Made by a program: the position numbers and the translations under genes
NCBI RefSeq assembly: GCF_014168815.1
Contig: NZ_AP021972.1
Span: forward strand, 3,348,001 to 3,412,000
Length of the DNA stretch: 64,000 bases
Direction: 5' to 3'
From: Klebsiella sp. WP3-W18-ESBL-02
Lineage (GTDB): Bacteria > Pseudomonadota > Gammaproteobacteria > Enterobacterales > Enterobacteriaceae
Part shown: positions 17,226 through 24,924 of the stretch, piece after piece
Numbering within the stretch: the stretch's first letter is position 1
Layout of the letters: each line of letters starts with the position of its first letter
Notes under the pieces: model-generated
Seen by the model: the letters and a program-made list of their open reading frames with translations, nothing else
The model's database searches: none
What the model was told of the DNA's origin: nothing

Positions 17226-17705
17226 TTAGTGAAGAAAATGGTATTGGATATCTTCCGGCGGCAGCTCTTCCTCTTCCGGCTTATACAGTAGCTGTTGGGC
17301 GGAAGCCTCAAGAATCACCATCGAAACCTGCTCTTCGCTTTGCTGCACAAAGGCCGCAAACTGCTCAAAGCTCACGCCCACCGAGGCGGACAACGACTGG
17401 CAAACGACCAGCTTCGGCAGATTATCATCCTGCATATCCAGAAACGCTTTGACGGTCAGCGAGCTGGCATTGATGGCAGAGAGATCGGCCCCCAGCGCCA
17501 GCAGCGCCGACGGTTTGACCTCGGCCAGCGCCGAGAAAAGCACGACGTTATCAATGAGGTCAATTTTGGCATCAAAGACACCATCAAAATTTTGCATATG
17601 CGGCAGGTGCAGCGCCTGGCAGGTGTCGCACTCAAAAAAGCTCATGCCCATTTCGTCGAGCCACTGACGTAACTTATCCAGACTCGGGACGACGAGAGAA
17701 TCCAT
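17226..17705 (-). CDS. ybjN: YbjN, YbjN-domain sensory-transduction-like protein
   Basis: A 159-residue cytoplasmic protein of the YbjN family (PF10722), whose fold resembles type III secretion chaperones. In E. coli it affects motility, biofilm and stress phenotypes when over- or under-expressed, but its direct partner is unclear. The ATG at 17705 gives the family N-terminus MDSLVVPSLDKLRQWLDEMG; a longer in-frame version to 17801 adds 32 residues unlike the family. The strongly conserved block FFECDTCQALHLPHMQNFDGVFDAKIDL is intact. It is the last gene of the ybjC-nfsA-rimK-ybjN minus-strand group. Confidence 0.93.
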   Translation of the reverse strand: MDSLVVPSLDKLRQWLDEMGMSFFECDTCQALHLPHMQNFDGVFDAKIDLIDNVVLFSALAEVKPSALLALGADLSAINASSLTVKAFLDMQDDNLPKLVVCQSLSASVGVSFEQFAAFVQQSEEQVSMVILEASAQQLLYKPEEEELPPEDIQYHFLH

Positions 17706-17830
17706 ATTGCCTATGACCTCATGCGGTAAAGTAACATTCCAGAAAAAACATGCTACCGGGCAGCGCCCGGTATCAGACGAGATGATGTATAGCTTACGCA
17801 AAAAAAGCGTTACATACTACGAAAGCCGCA

Positions 17831-18733
17831 CTAGCCGCCGATTTTCAGGCAAAAACCGGGGTGGGCCTGACGCTCGATCCAGTCGATCATCTTACCGGCG
17901 ACATCAATACCGGTCGTGGTTTCCACCCCTTCCAGCCCCGGCGACGCGTTAACCTCCATCACCAGCGGCCCGCGTTTCGCCCGCAGGATATCCACCCCAG
18001 CCACGTCGAGGCCAAGCGTCTGAGCGGCTTTAATGGCCACCTCGCGCTCGGCAGGCGTAATGTCGGCGACCGTCGCCACGCCGCCGCGGTGCAGGTTAGA
18101 GCGGAAATCGCCCTCCTTCGCCCGGCGCTCAATCGCGGCAACGACCCGATCGCCCACCACCAGGCAGCGGATATCACGCCCTTTGGCTTCTTTGATGTAC
18201 TCCTGCACCAGGATATGCGCATTCAGACCGCGAAAGGCGTCGATCACGCTCTCCGCCGCCTGACGGGTTTCGGCCAGCACGACGCCGATGCCCTGCGTCC
18301 CCTCGACCAGCTTCACCACCAGCGGCGCGCCGCCGACCATGTCGATCAGATCGCTGGTGTCGTCCGGCGAATGGGCGATGCCAGTGACGGGAAGATCGAT
18401 CCCCTGGCGCGCCAGCAGCTGCAACGATCGCAGCTTATCGCGGGCGCGGGTAATCGCCACCGATTCGTTGAGCGGATAGCTGCCCAGCATTTCAAACTGC
18501 CGCAGCGCCGCCATACCGTAGTAGGTAATCGCCGAGCCAATACGGGGGATCACCGCATCGTAATGCGGCAGTTGGCGGCCTTTGTAATGAATCGACGACG
18601 CCGACGGGTTGATGTTCATGTAGCACGACAGCGGGTCGAGGATGTCAACAATATGGCCGCGACGCTGGGCGGCCTCACGCAGACGCTTGCACGAGTAGAG
18701 CGTTCCATCCCGGGACAAAATGGCGATTTTCAC
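17831..18733 (-). CDS. rimK: RimK, ribosomal protein S6 modification glutamate ligase
   Basis: A 300-residue ATP-grasp enzyme that adds glutamate residues to the C-terminus of ribosomal protein S6 and can make poly-glutamate. The N-terminal domain opens with MKIAILSRDGTLYSCKRL. The ATP-grasp core shows VVKLVEGTQGIGV, LVQEYIKEAKGRDIRCLVVGDRVVAA and the metal-binding tail VMEVNASPGLEGVE. The length equals that of the E. coli protein. It lies between nfsA and ybjN; the 177-bp gap to nfsA contains a small inverted repeat (GCCCGA/TCGGGC near 18880-18900). Confidence 0.96.
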   Translation of the reverse strand: MKIAILSRDGTLYSCKRLREAAQRRGHIVDILDPLSCYMNINPSASSIHYKGRQLPHYDAVIPRIGSAITYYGMAALRQFEMLGSYPLNESVAITRARDKLRSLQLLARQGIDLPVTGIAHSPDDTSDLIDMVGGAPLVVKLVEGTQGIGVVLAETRQAAESVIDAFRGLNAHILVQEYIKEAKGRDIRCLVVGDRVVAAIERRAKEGDFRSNLHRGGVATVADITPAEREVAIKAAQTLGLDVAGVDILRAKRGPLVMEVNASPGLEGVETTTGIDVAGKMIDWIERQAHPGFCLKIGG

Positions 18734-18910
18734 CCTTTACCTCTCCAAAAAAAGCCGCTTAAAAATCAGCGTATCATACCGCTTTCACATCGATGGATGC
18801 TTGCGTCCAGACACAGATTCTGGCATTTGCGCCACCGGGTAGCACAGTGCATACCCGGCCGTGCCTTCTCTTGCAGGCCCGAAAAACGAAGCGCCATCGG
18901 GCAGGATAAA

Positions 18911-19633
18911 TCAGCGCGTAGCAAACCCCTGCTGGTGCAGATAATCCAGAATAAACGGGCGGCTCTCTTTGATAAGCGTACGGCGAATATGGTCGCTCCA
19001 GGTGTCGCGGCGGGCATTGGTGCTGCGGGACAAATAGTACCGGGCAAGATCTTCGTCGTACTGCGCCAACACCTCACGGTCCATCGGCTGATAGTGATTT
19101 TCATGCACCAGCAGCGCGGCAGGCAGGCGCGGCTTGAGATCCGGGTTGCTGGCCGGCCAGCCCAGGCACAGACCAAACAGCGGCAGCACATGTTTTGGCA
19201 GCTTAAGCAGCGCGGTAACCGTTTCAATATTGTTGCGCAGGCCGCCGATGTACACGCCGCCCAGCCCCAGGGACTCCGCCGCAGTAAGCGCGTTTTGCGC
19301 CATCAGCGCGGTATCAACAACGCCCAGCAGCAGCTGCTCAGCCAGGCCCAGCTGTGCGTCAGGTAAAATCTGCAAATGGCGGTTAAAGTCGGCGCAGAAC
19401 ACCCAAAACTCGGCCGCCTGCGCCACGTGCGCCTGCCCGCCGGTTAGGCCAACCAGCTGCTCGCGCATCGCTTTATCCGTAATGCGGATAATAGAAGTGC
19501 ACTGCAAAAAGCTGGAGCTGGACGTTGCCCGCGCGCTGTCGATAATCGCCGCACGCTGTTCATCGCTGATGGGCTCGTCGGTAAACTGACGGATAGAGCG
19601 GTGGTTGAGCAGAACTTCAATCGTCGGTGTCAT
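18911..19633 (-). CDS. nfsA: NfsA, oxygen-insensitive NADPH nitroreductase
   Basis: A 240-residue FMN-dependent flavoreductase that reduces nitroaromatics and quinones by two-electron steps; its loss gives nitrofurantoin resistance in E. coli. Visible family blocks are HRSIRQFTDEPIS, the FMN-contact ARATSSSSFLQ, AAESLGLGGVYIGGLRNN and the C-terminal WSDHIRRTLIKESRPFILDYLHQQG. ATG 19633 was preferred to ATG 19636 because the family begins MTPTIE. It overlaps the 3' end of ybjC by 17 bp, so the two are likely co-transcribed, in E. coli under SoxS/MarA control. Confidence 0.96.
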   Translation of the reverse strand: MTPTIEVLLNHRSIRQFTDEPISDEQRAAIIDSARATSSSSFLQCTSIIRITDKAMREQLVGLTGGQAHVAQAAEFWVFCADFNRHLQILPDAQLGLAEQLLLGVVDTALMAQNALTAAESLGLGGVYIGGLRNNIETVTALLKLPKHVLPLFGLCLGWPASNPDLKPRLPAALLVHENHYQPMDREVLAQYDEDLARYYLSRSTNARRDTWSDHIRRTLIKESRPFILDYLHQQGFATR

Positions 19634-19895
19634 CATTTTTTTCCTTTTTTCGCGCGGAACCAGGATTCATCAGCTGCGGCGCTGCGGCACGGGCAATCCC
19701 CAAAAACAGAACGCCAGCGGCGGGCAGCATCAGCGCAATGCCAATGAAGATCATGATCACCGCCGCCAGCGGGCTGGCCAACGGCGTCGGCAGCGTAATG
19801 TACTGATTGAGCGATAGCCAGGCCACCGCCAGTACCACCATCCCGATGGCCTCCAGTATCAATACGCTTTTCGGTAGTGCTCCCAGCGTACGCAT
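19617..19895 (-). CDS. ybjC: YbjC, small inner-membrane protein
   Basis: A 92-residue protein with two hydrophobic helices (SVLILEAIGMVVLAVAWLSL and AAVIMIFIGIALMLPAAGVLFLG) and a charged tail, matching E. coli YbjC (DUF1418). The function is unknown. It is the first gene of the ybjC-nfsA-rimK-ybjN unit. A TATACT hexamer on the minus strand at 19946-19951 could be its -10 element; no good -35 is visible, which would fit an activator-dependent promoter such as the SoxS-controlled one known in E. coli. Confidence 0.88.
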   Translation of the reverse strand: MRTLGALPKSVLILEAIGMVVLAVAWLSLNQYITLPTPLASPLAAVIMIFIGIALMLPAAGVLFLGIARAAAPQLMNPGSARKKEKNDDTDD

Positions 19896-20105
19896 GCCTC
19901 TTCTCCTGTGAACCTTTCGCGTTTTTATCTTGCCAATTTACGTCGAGTATAACGGCAAGCCGGGGAAAAATAATTAGCCAAACATAGCCTGGATGAATCA
20001 GAGTAACAGGCAGAACCTTCTTTCCCTCCGCTGCTGAGCGCGGCATCATAAGCGCCATTCGCCGACAGGCACGTTGATTATTCCGCTCGTTTGAGGAGAG
20101 ACACT

Positions 20106-20369
20106 ATGTTTACCGTAATTTTTGGTCGTCCGGGCTGCCCTTACTGCGTTCGTGCAAAAGAGCTGGCGGAGAAATTGACTCAGGAACGCGACGATTTTAA
20201 CTACCGTTACGTAGACATTCACGCGGAAGGCATCACCAAAGCCGATCTGGAAAAAACCGTGGGTAAACCGGTGGAAACCGTGCCACAGATTTTCGTCGAC
20301 CAGAAACACATCGGCGGCTGCACGGATTTTGAAGCCTGGGCGAAAGAGAATCTTGGCCTGTTTGCCTGA
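20106..20369 (+). CDS. grxA: GrxA, glutaredoxin 1
   Basis: An 87-residue thioredoxin-fold disulfide reductase that uses glutathione and serves ribonucleotide reductase and OxyR recycling. The redox site CPYC is at residues 11-14 (GRPGCPYCVRAK), the cis-Pro loop is ETVPQIFVD and the glutathione-binding GGCTDFEAW motif follows. It is translated from ATG 20106, preceded by a strong GAGGAGAG ribosome-binding site. It is divergent from ybjC and convergent with ybjM, with which it shares a terminator. OxyR induction is known in E. coli; no OxyR site was identified here by eye. Confidence 0.96.
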   Translation: MFTVIFGRPGCPYCVRAKELAEKLTQERDDFNYRYVDIHAEGITKADLEKTVGKPVETVPQIFVDQKHIGGCTDFEAWAKENLGLFA

Positions 20370-20392
20370 GTCGCTCTGCCGATAACACCACG

Positions 20393-20421
20393 ACGCCCGC
20401 GCCTACAGCGGGCGTTTGTTT
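20393..20421 (+). terminator. Intrinsic terminator of grxA, overlapping the end of ybjM
   Basis: ACGCCCGC (20393-20400) pairs with GCGGGCGT (20408-20415), followed by TTGTTTT. The right arm and T-tract lie inside the last codons of ybjM on the opposite strand, so the same DNA serves as terminator and coding sequence. Confidence 0.8.
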
Positions 20422-20795
20422 TCCCGTCGCTTGTCGTGCAGCATTGAGCTGACAAACAGATAGCACAGCGCGCCAAGCGCACACCAGAAAACAGCGCTGA
20501 AAAGCCACGCCAGCTCCTGCCAGAACGACCCGCCGTTATCGAAAAACAGCCGCGTCAACACCAGACAAATGGGTGCTGCCAGAATGGCCCCCACCAGCGG
20601 AAGCATTACCCGCTGACGCGGAGAGATAAAGCTCGACACGGCGCCAGGAATAATAAAAAACAGCAGGCCCAGTTCAGGATTTCCGGATGCGCGAAAGGCA
20701 CCCTTCACGTGCAGAACCAGTGAAAAGAAAACCACTATAAAGAGTAAAAAGCAGCAGATTATACCTGCCCAACCGCGTTCATTCCTCACACGCAT
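20403..20795 (-). CDS. ybjM: YbjM, inner-membrane protein
   Basis: A 130-residue membrane protein with four hydrophobic helices: GIICCFLLFIVVFFSLVLHV, LGLLFFIIPGAVSSFI, LPLVGAILAAPICLVL and LAWLFSAVFWCALGALCYLFV. It aligns end to end with E. coli YbjM. The function is unknown. It is a single minus-strand gene. Its upstream 268-bp spacer to ybjL contains no obvious feature besides AT-rich promoter-like stretches. Confidence 0.88.
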   Translation of the reverse strand: MRVRNERGWAGIICCFLLFIVVFFSLVLHVKGAFRASGNPELGLLFFIIPGAVSSFISPRQRVMLPLVGAILAAPICLVLTRLFFDNGGSFWQELAWLFSAVFWCALGALCYLFVSSMLHDKRRENKRPL

Positions 20796-21063
20796 CTCCT
20801 GAAAAATTCTCTATCAAACTCCATTTATCGCCCTTACGGACGCCCAGTCAGATAAAGTTTCTGGCTTTCCTTGCCAAAACACTTCGGTGCTAAAAGCGAT
20901 TGTTGCTAGCCGTAACGATCAGGAACGATTAAACTACTGAACGCTATTTTCTGGTTATTTTTGGGTACAGGATAGCAGCAAGCCTACCACCGCCCTTGGT
21001 CCAAAGGTAGACCAAATAGCCATTTCTTTCAACACGTTACTGGTAAACGATAAGTTAGATTCC

Positions 21064-22752
21064 GTGAATATAAACGTCGCAGATTTGTTAAATGGGAATT
21101 ACATCCTGTTATTATTCGTGGTATTAGCGCTGGGGCTTTGTCTTGGCAAATTACGTCTTGGCTCCATCCAACTTGGTAATTCCATTGGCGTTTTAGTGGT
21201 CTCGCTGTTATTAGGGCAGCAGCATTTCAGTATTAACACCGACGCGCTGAATCTGGGCTTTATGCTGTTTATTTTCTGCGTCGGCGTCGAAGCCGGACCG
21301 AACTTTTTTTCTATTTTCTTCCGCGACGGCAAAAATTATCTGATGCTGGGCCTGGTGATGGTCGGCAGCGCGCTGCTGATTGCGCTGGGGCTGGGTAAAC
21401 TCTTCGGCTGGGATATCGGCCTGACGGCGGGTCTGCTCGCCGGTTCAATGACCTCAACCCCGGTACTGGTGGGCGCGGGCGATACCCTACGCCACTCCGG
21501 CATGGAAGGTACTCTGCTGGCTCAGGCACAGGATCACCTGAGCCTTGGCTATGCGCTGACCTACCTGATTGGCCTAGTCAGCCTGATCGTTGCCGCCCGC
21601 TATATGCCGAAGTTCCAGCATCAGGATCTGCAGACCAGCGCCCAGCAAATCGCCCGCGAGCGCGGCCTGGACACCGACACCAATCGTAAAGTGTATCTGC
21701 CGGTCATCCGCGCCTACCGCGTGGGGCCGGAGCTGGTGGCGTGGGCTGACGGTAAAAATCTGCGCGAGCTGGGCATCTATCGCCAGACCGGCTGCTATAT
21801 CGAACGTATCCGCCGCAACGGCATTCTCGCCAACCCCGACGGCGATGCGGTGCTGCAAATGGGCGATGAAATTTCGCTGGTGGGCTACCCGGACGCGCAC
21901 GCGCGCCTGGACCCCAGCTTCCGTAACGGTAAAGAGGTCTTCGACCGCGACCTGCTGGATATGCGCATCGTTACCGAAGAGATCGTGGTGAAAAACCACA
22001 ATGTGGTGGGCCGTCGCCTGGCGCAGCTGAAGCTGACCGACCACGGCTGCTTCCTTAACCGCGTGATTCGCAGCCAGATTGAAATGCCAATCGACGACAA
22101 CATCGTGCTCAACAAAGGTGACGTGCTGCAGGTGAGCGGCGACGCGCGCCGCGTGAAAACCGTTGCCGATCGCATCGGCTTTGTGTCCATCCACAGCCAG
22201 GTGACCGATCTGCTGGCCTTCTGTGCCTTCTTTATCGTCGGCCTGATGATCGGCATGATCACCTTCCAGTTCAGCAACTTTAACTTCGGCATCGGTAACG
22301 CCGCCGGGCTGCTGTTCGCAGGTATCATGCTCGGTTTCCTGCGCGCCAACCACCCGACCTTCGGCTACATTCCGCAGGGCGCGCTGAACATGGTCAAAGA
22401 GTTCGGCCTGATGGTGTTTATGGCGGGCGTTGGCCTGAGCGCAGGCGGCGGCATTGGCAAAAGTCTCGGCGTCGTTGGCGGCCAGATGCTGGTGGCGGGT
22501 CTGTTTGTCAGCCTGATCCCGGTCGTTATCTGCTTCCTGTTTGGCGCCTACGTGCTGCGCATGAACCGCGCGCTGCTGTTCGGTGCCATCATGGGCGCGC
22601 GCACCTGCGCCCCGGCGATGGAAATCATCAGCGACACCGCGCGCAGCAACATCCCGGCGCTCGGCTACGCGGGCACTTACGCGATAGCCAACGTGTTATT
22701 AACGCTTGCCGGTACGCTTATCATCATTATCTGGCCAGGGCTTGGGGGCTAG
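21064..22752 (+). CDS. ybjL: YbjL, AspT/AAE-family putative transporter with two RCK_C domains
   Basis: A 562-residue inner-membrane protein of the aspartate:alanine exchanger family. N-terminal helices (residues 10-190, with repeated GLCLGKLRLGSIQLGNSIGVL-like and GLTAGLLAGSMTSTPVLVGAGD elements) are followed by two TrkA_C/RCK_C regulatory domains (about 210-290 and 295-375) and a second set of helices (about 380-560, with the mirrored GARTCAPAMEIISDTA motif). The start is GTG at 21064, giving the family N-terminus MNINVADLLNGNY. The substrate is unknown. The sigma-E small-RNA gene rybB follows on the same strand. Confidence 0.94.
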   Translation: MNINVADLLNGNYILLLFVVLALGLCLGKLRLGSIQLGNSIGVLVVSLLLGQQHFSINTDALNLGFMLFIFCVGVEAGPNFFSIFFRDGKNYLMLGLVMVGSALLIALGLGKLFGWDIGLTAGLLAGSMTSTPVLVGAGDTLRHSGMEGTLLAQAQDHLSLGYALTYLIGLVSLIVAARYMPKFQHQDLQTSAQQIARERGLDTDTNRKVYLPVIRAYRVGPELVAWADGKNLRELGIYRQTGCYIERIRRNGILANPDGDAVLQMGDEISLVGYPDAHARLDPSFRNGKEVFDRDLLDMRIVTEEIVVKNHNVVGRRLAQLKLTDHGCFLNRVIRSQIEMPIDDNIVLNKGDVLQVSGDARRVKTVADRIGFVSIHSQVTDLLAFCAFFIVGLMIGMITFQFSNFNFGIGNAAGLLFAGIMLGFLRANHPTFGYIPQGALNMVKEFGLMVFMAGVGLSAGGGIGKSLGVVGGQMLVAGLFVSLIPVVICFLFGAYVLRMNRALLFGAIMGARTCAPAMEIISDTARSNIPALGYAGTYAIANVLLTLAGTLIIIIWPGLGG

Positions 22753-22799
22753 CCCTGACCACAAAAACAAAGAAAAGAAAAATATTTTTGCGCAATGCA

Positions 22800-22827
22800 G
22801 AACTTTTTATCAGGGTGTGAGTCTTAA
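22800..22827 (+). promoter_or_regulatory. Sigma-E promoter of rybB
   Basis: The -35 element GAACTT (22800-22805) and -10 element TCTTAA (22822-22827) are separated by exactly 16 bp, as in extracytoplasmic-stress sigma-E promoters (GAACTT-N16-TCTRA type). The RNA start at 22833 is 6 bp after the -10 element. RybB is a known sigma-E target. Confidence 0.85.
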
Positions 22828-22832
22828 TTAGT

Positions 22833-22914
22833 GCCACTGCTTTTCTTTGATGTCCCCATTTTGTGGAGCCCATCAACCCCGCCATCTTTGGTTCAAGGTT
22901 GATGGGTTTTTTGT
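22833..22914 (+). ncRNA. rybB: RybB small regulatory RNA
   Basis: The 5' end GCCACTGCTTTTCTTTGA and the 3' hairpin match Enterobacteriaceae RybB as I know it (about 79-80 nt). RybB is an Hfq-dependent RNA, made under sigma-E control, that represses many outer-membrane porin mRNAs by pairing through its first 16 or so nucleotides. The position between ybjL and rcdA (ybjK) is the E. coli locus. The 3' terminator hairpin has the arms CCCATCAACC and GGTTGATGGG followed by six T. Confidence 0.95.
22869..22912 (+). terminator. Rho-independent terminator of rybB
   Basis: CCCATCAACC (22869-22878) pairs perfectly with GGTTGATGGG (22897-22906), loop 18 nt, then TTTTTT. This is the 3' end of RybB and also its Hfq-binding tail. 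Confidence 0.9.
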
Positions 22915-23094
22915 TGCCTGAACTTCACCAACAATCTAACTATCAATAAGTTAAAAACACCCCTTCGCCCATCGCGCGGATCCTCTTTCCCTTAATTCAT
23001 ACGGATTAAGAGCGTCACAATCACGCGTTGTCTTATGTTGCAGGTTGATGCCGCACAGGGCACGATGCTCACATTTTGCTGCCGACGGCGCGCC

Positions 23095-23640
23095 TTAACT
23101 CTCTCCGGCAATACGCCCGACCATTTTGCGAATATCCTCGCGCGCCAGCGGCTGGCGGTCGGTGACCAGATGCAACGTCATCCCTTCAATAAATGCGTCC
23201 AGCGCGCGGGCGGTTACCGGATCGAACCACTGCGCCAGCGTCTGCTGGCTGCGCTGCATCCAGTTTTGCATAATCGCTTTCATCGATGGCGTACTGCTTG
23301 CCAGCGCGTAAAGCTGGTACATCAGGGTCATATTTCTGGGGGTGGTCACCTGGCTGGTGAAAATCAGCTCGGCCACGGCATCACAGGCATCGGCGGGCGT
23401 CTCTACGCGGGCAAAAAAGGCGCTGTACTCTTCTGACATTCGCTCGGTAAACGTGCGGAATGCTTCGCCCAGCAGCGCATCGATGCCGTCAAAATAATAG
23501 GTCATCGAGCCCAGCGGCACGTCGGCACAGGTCGCGATTTTTCGGTGCGTAACCGCACTGATCCCATGGGTTGCGATGGTCTCAAGCGTGGCGTCAAGGA
23601 TGCGCTCCCGGCGCTGCGGGTCATTCGGTCGGCGAGCCAT
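23095..23640 (-). CDS. rcdA: RcdA (YbjK), TetR-family transcriptional regulator
   Basis: A 181-residue TetR-type regulator. The N-terminal HTH is RERILDATLETIATHGISAVTHRKIATCADVPLGSMTYYF; the rest is the helical ligand and dimer domain. In E. coli RcdA regulates csgD and biofilm- and stress-related genes. The ATG at 23640 yields MARRPNDPQRRERI, the family start; a 9-residue longer in-frame version reads back to 23667. It is divergent from ybjJ across an 81-bp spacer that contains a TGTACA inverted repeat, a good candidate for its own operator. Confidence 0.92.
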   Translation of the reverse strand: MARRPNDPQRRERILDATLETIATHGISAVTHRKIATCADVPLGSMTYYFDGIDALLGEAFRTFTERMSEEYSAFFARVETPADACDAVAELIFTSQVTTPRNMTLMYQLYALASSTPSMKAIMQNWMQRSQQTLAQWFDPVTARALDAFIEGMTLHLVTDRQPLAREDIRKMVGRIAGES

Positions 23641-23660
23641 AATTCTCCTCTTTCTGATTA

Positions 23661-23674
23661 TGTACAAATGTACA
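23661..23674. promoter_or_regulatory. TGTACA-AA-TGTACA inverted repeat in the rcdA/ybjJ spacer
   Basis: Two self-complementary TGTACA hexamers separated by AA form a near-perfect 14-bp palindrome. TetR-family regulators usually bind such elements next to their own gene. The site sits 20 bp from the rcdA start codon, well placed for autoregulation and control of ybjJ. Assignment to RcdA is inference. Confidence 0.5.
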
Positions 23675-23721
23675 CAACCTTGTTAGTGTTGTCTGCACAC
23701 TTTCCGACCCGACGCGAATGG

Positions 23722-24924
23722 ATGACAACCTTAACCTCCCGTAAAACCCTGCAGCTGCGCATGTGGGCGCTGTTTATGTTCTTCTTTTTACCCGGTTTAT
23801 TAATGGCCTCGTGGGCCACGCGTACGCCGGCGATCCGCGATATTTTGTCCGTTTCTACCGCCGAAATGGGCATCGTGCTGTTTGGCCTGTCGATTGGTTC
23901 AATGAGCGGCATCCTTTGTTCGGCGTTTTTAGTGAAACGATTCGGGACCCGGGCGGTTATTCGTACCACCATGTCATGCGCTATCTTCGGAATGATGATT
24001 TTAAGCCTGGCGCTACATGAAGCTTCAGCGTGGATCTTCGCCGTGGGGCTCGCCATTTTTGGCGCCAGCTTCGGTTCGGCGGAGGTGGCCATCAACGTGG
24101 AAGGCGCGGCCGTCGAGCGCGAGATGAAAAAAACCGTGCTCCCCATGATGCACGGCTTTTACAGCTTCGGTACGCTGGTCGGCGCGGGCGTCGGCATGGC
24201 GGTTACCGCCTTCGGGTTGCCGGCAATGTGGCATATATTGCTGGCAGCGCTGGTGGGAATCGCCCCCATCGCTATCGCCATCAAGGCCATTCCCGACGGC
24301 ACCGGCAAAAACGTCGCTGAAGACGCGCAGCATCAGGAAAAAGGCGTGCCTTTCTGGCGCGATATGCAGCTGATGTTGATTGGCGTGGTGGTGCTGGCAA
24401 TGGCCTTCGCCGAAGGTTCGGCCAACGACTGGCTGCCGCTGCTGATGGTTGACGGTCACGGCTTTAGCCCTGCCTCCGGCTCGCTGATTTACGCGGGCTT
24501 CACGCTGGGGATGACCGTGGGACGCTTTACCGGCGGCTGGTTTATCGACCGCTACAGCCGCGTCACCGTCGTGCGCGCCAGCGCGCTGATGGGAGCGCTG
24601 GGCATCGCGCTGATTATCTTTGTCGACAGCGCCTGGGTTGCCGGCGTCTCGGTGATCCTCTGGGGGCTGGGCGCCTCGCTTGGCTTCCCGCTAACCATTT
24701 CCGCCGCCAGCGATACCGGCCCGGATGCGCCTACCCGCGTCAGCGTGGTCGCCACCACCGGCTATCTGGCGTTCCTGGTCGGGCCGCCGCTGCTCGGCTT
24801 CCTTGGCGAACATTACGGCCTGCGTAGCGCCATGCTGGCCGTACTGTCGCTGGTTCTGATTGCCGCTCTGGTGGCGAAAGCGGTGGCCAAACCCGAGCCC
24901 CGCGTTGTAATGGAGAGTCATTGA
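23722..24924 (+). CDS. ybjJ: YbjJ, major facilitator superfamily transporter
   Basis: A 400-residue 12-helix MFS protein, probably an inner-membrane exporter or importer of unknown substrate. The characteristic N-terminus is MWALFMFFFLPGLLMASWATRTPAIRDIL, and MFS loop motifs include FGTRAVIRT after helix 2 and IDRYSRVTVVRASALMGALG in the second half. ATG 23722 gives a length like E. coli YbjJ (402); the frame is open further upstream but reads through the divergent promoter. Its stop overlaps the ybjI start (TGATG), so the two are coupled. Confidence 0.92.
   Translation: MTTLTSRKTLQLRMWALFMFFFLPGLLMASWATRTPAIRDILSVSTAEMGIVLFGLSIGSMSGILCSAFLVKRFGTRAVIRTTMSCAIFGMMILSLALHEASAWIFAVGLAIFGASFGSAEVAINVEGAAVEREMKKTVLPMMHGFYSFGTLVGAGVGMAVTAFGLPAMWHILLAALVGIAPIAIAIKAIPDGTGKNVAEDAQHQEKGVPFWRDMQLMLIGVVVLAMAFAEGSANDWLPLLMVDGHGFSPASGSLIYAGFTLGMTVGRFTGGWFIDRYSRVTVVRASALMGALGIALIIFVDSAWVAGVSVILWGLGASLGFPLTISAASDTGPDAPTRVSVVATTGYLAFLVGPPLLGFLGEHYGLRSAMLAVLSLVLIAALVAKAVAKPEPRVVMESH

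Larger units (their letters stand above)
22753..23094. other. ybjL-rcdA intergenic region carrying rybB
   Basis: These 342 bp contain no protein gene. They hold the sigma-E promoter at 22800-22827 and the small-RNA gene rybB at 22833-22914. The remaining 180 bp before the rcdA stop shows nothing recognisable. Confidence 0.7.

Noticed and set aside
17861..19366. A 501-codon open frame on the plus strand
   Set aside because: It lies antisense to rimK and nfsA, which have strong family motifs; the composition (many His, Arg, Gln) is typical of an antisense shadow in GC-rich DNA.
19977..19983. Possible SoxS/MarA box (GTTTGGC half) before ybjC
   Set aside because: Only one half of the degenerate consensus is present; the GTGC half is missing, so it was not listed as a feature.
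21574..22353. A 259-codon minus-strand frame
   Set aside because: It is antisense to ybjL and consists of low-similarity His/Val/Ala-rich sequence.
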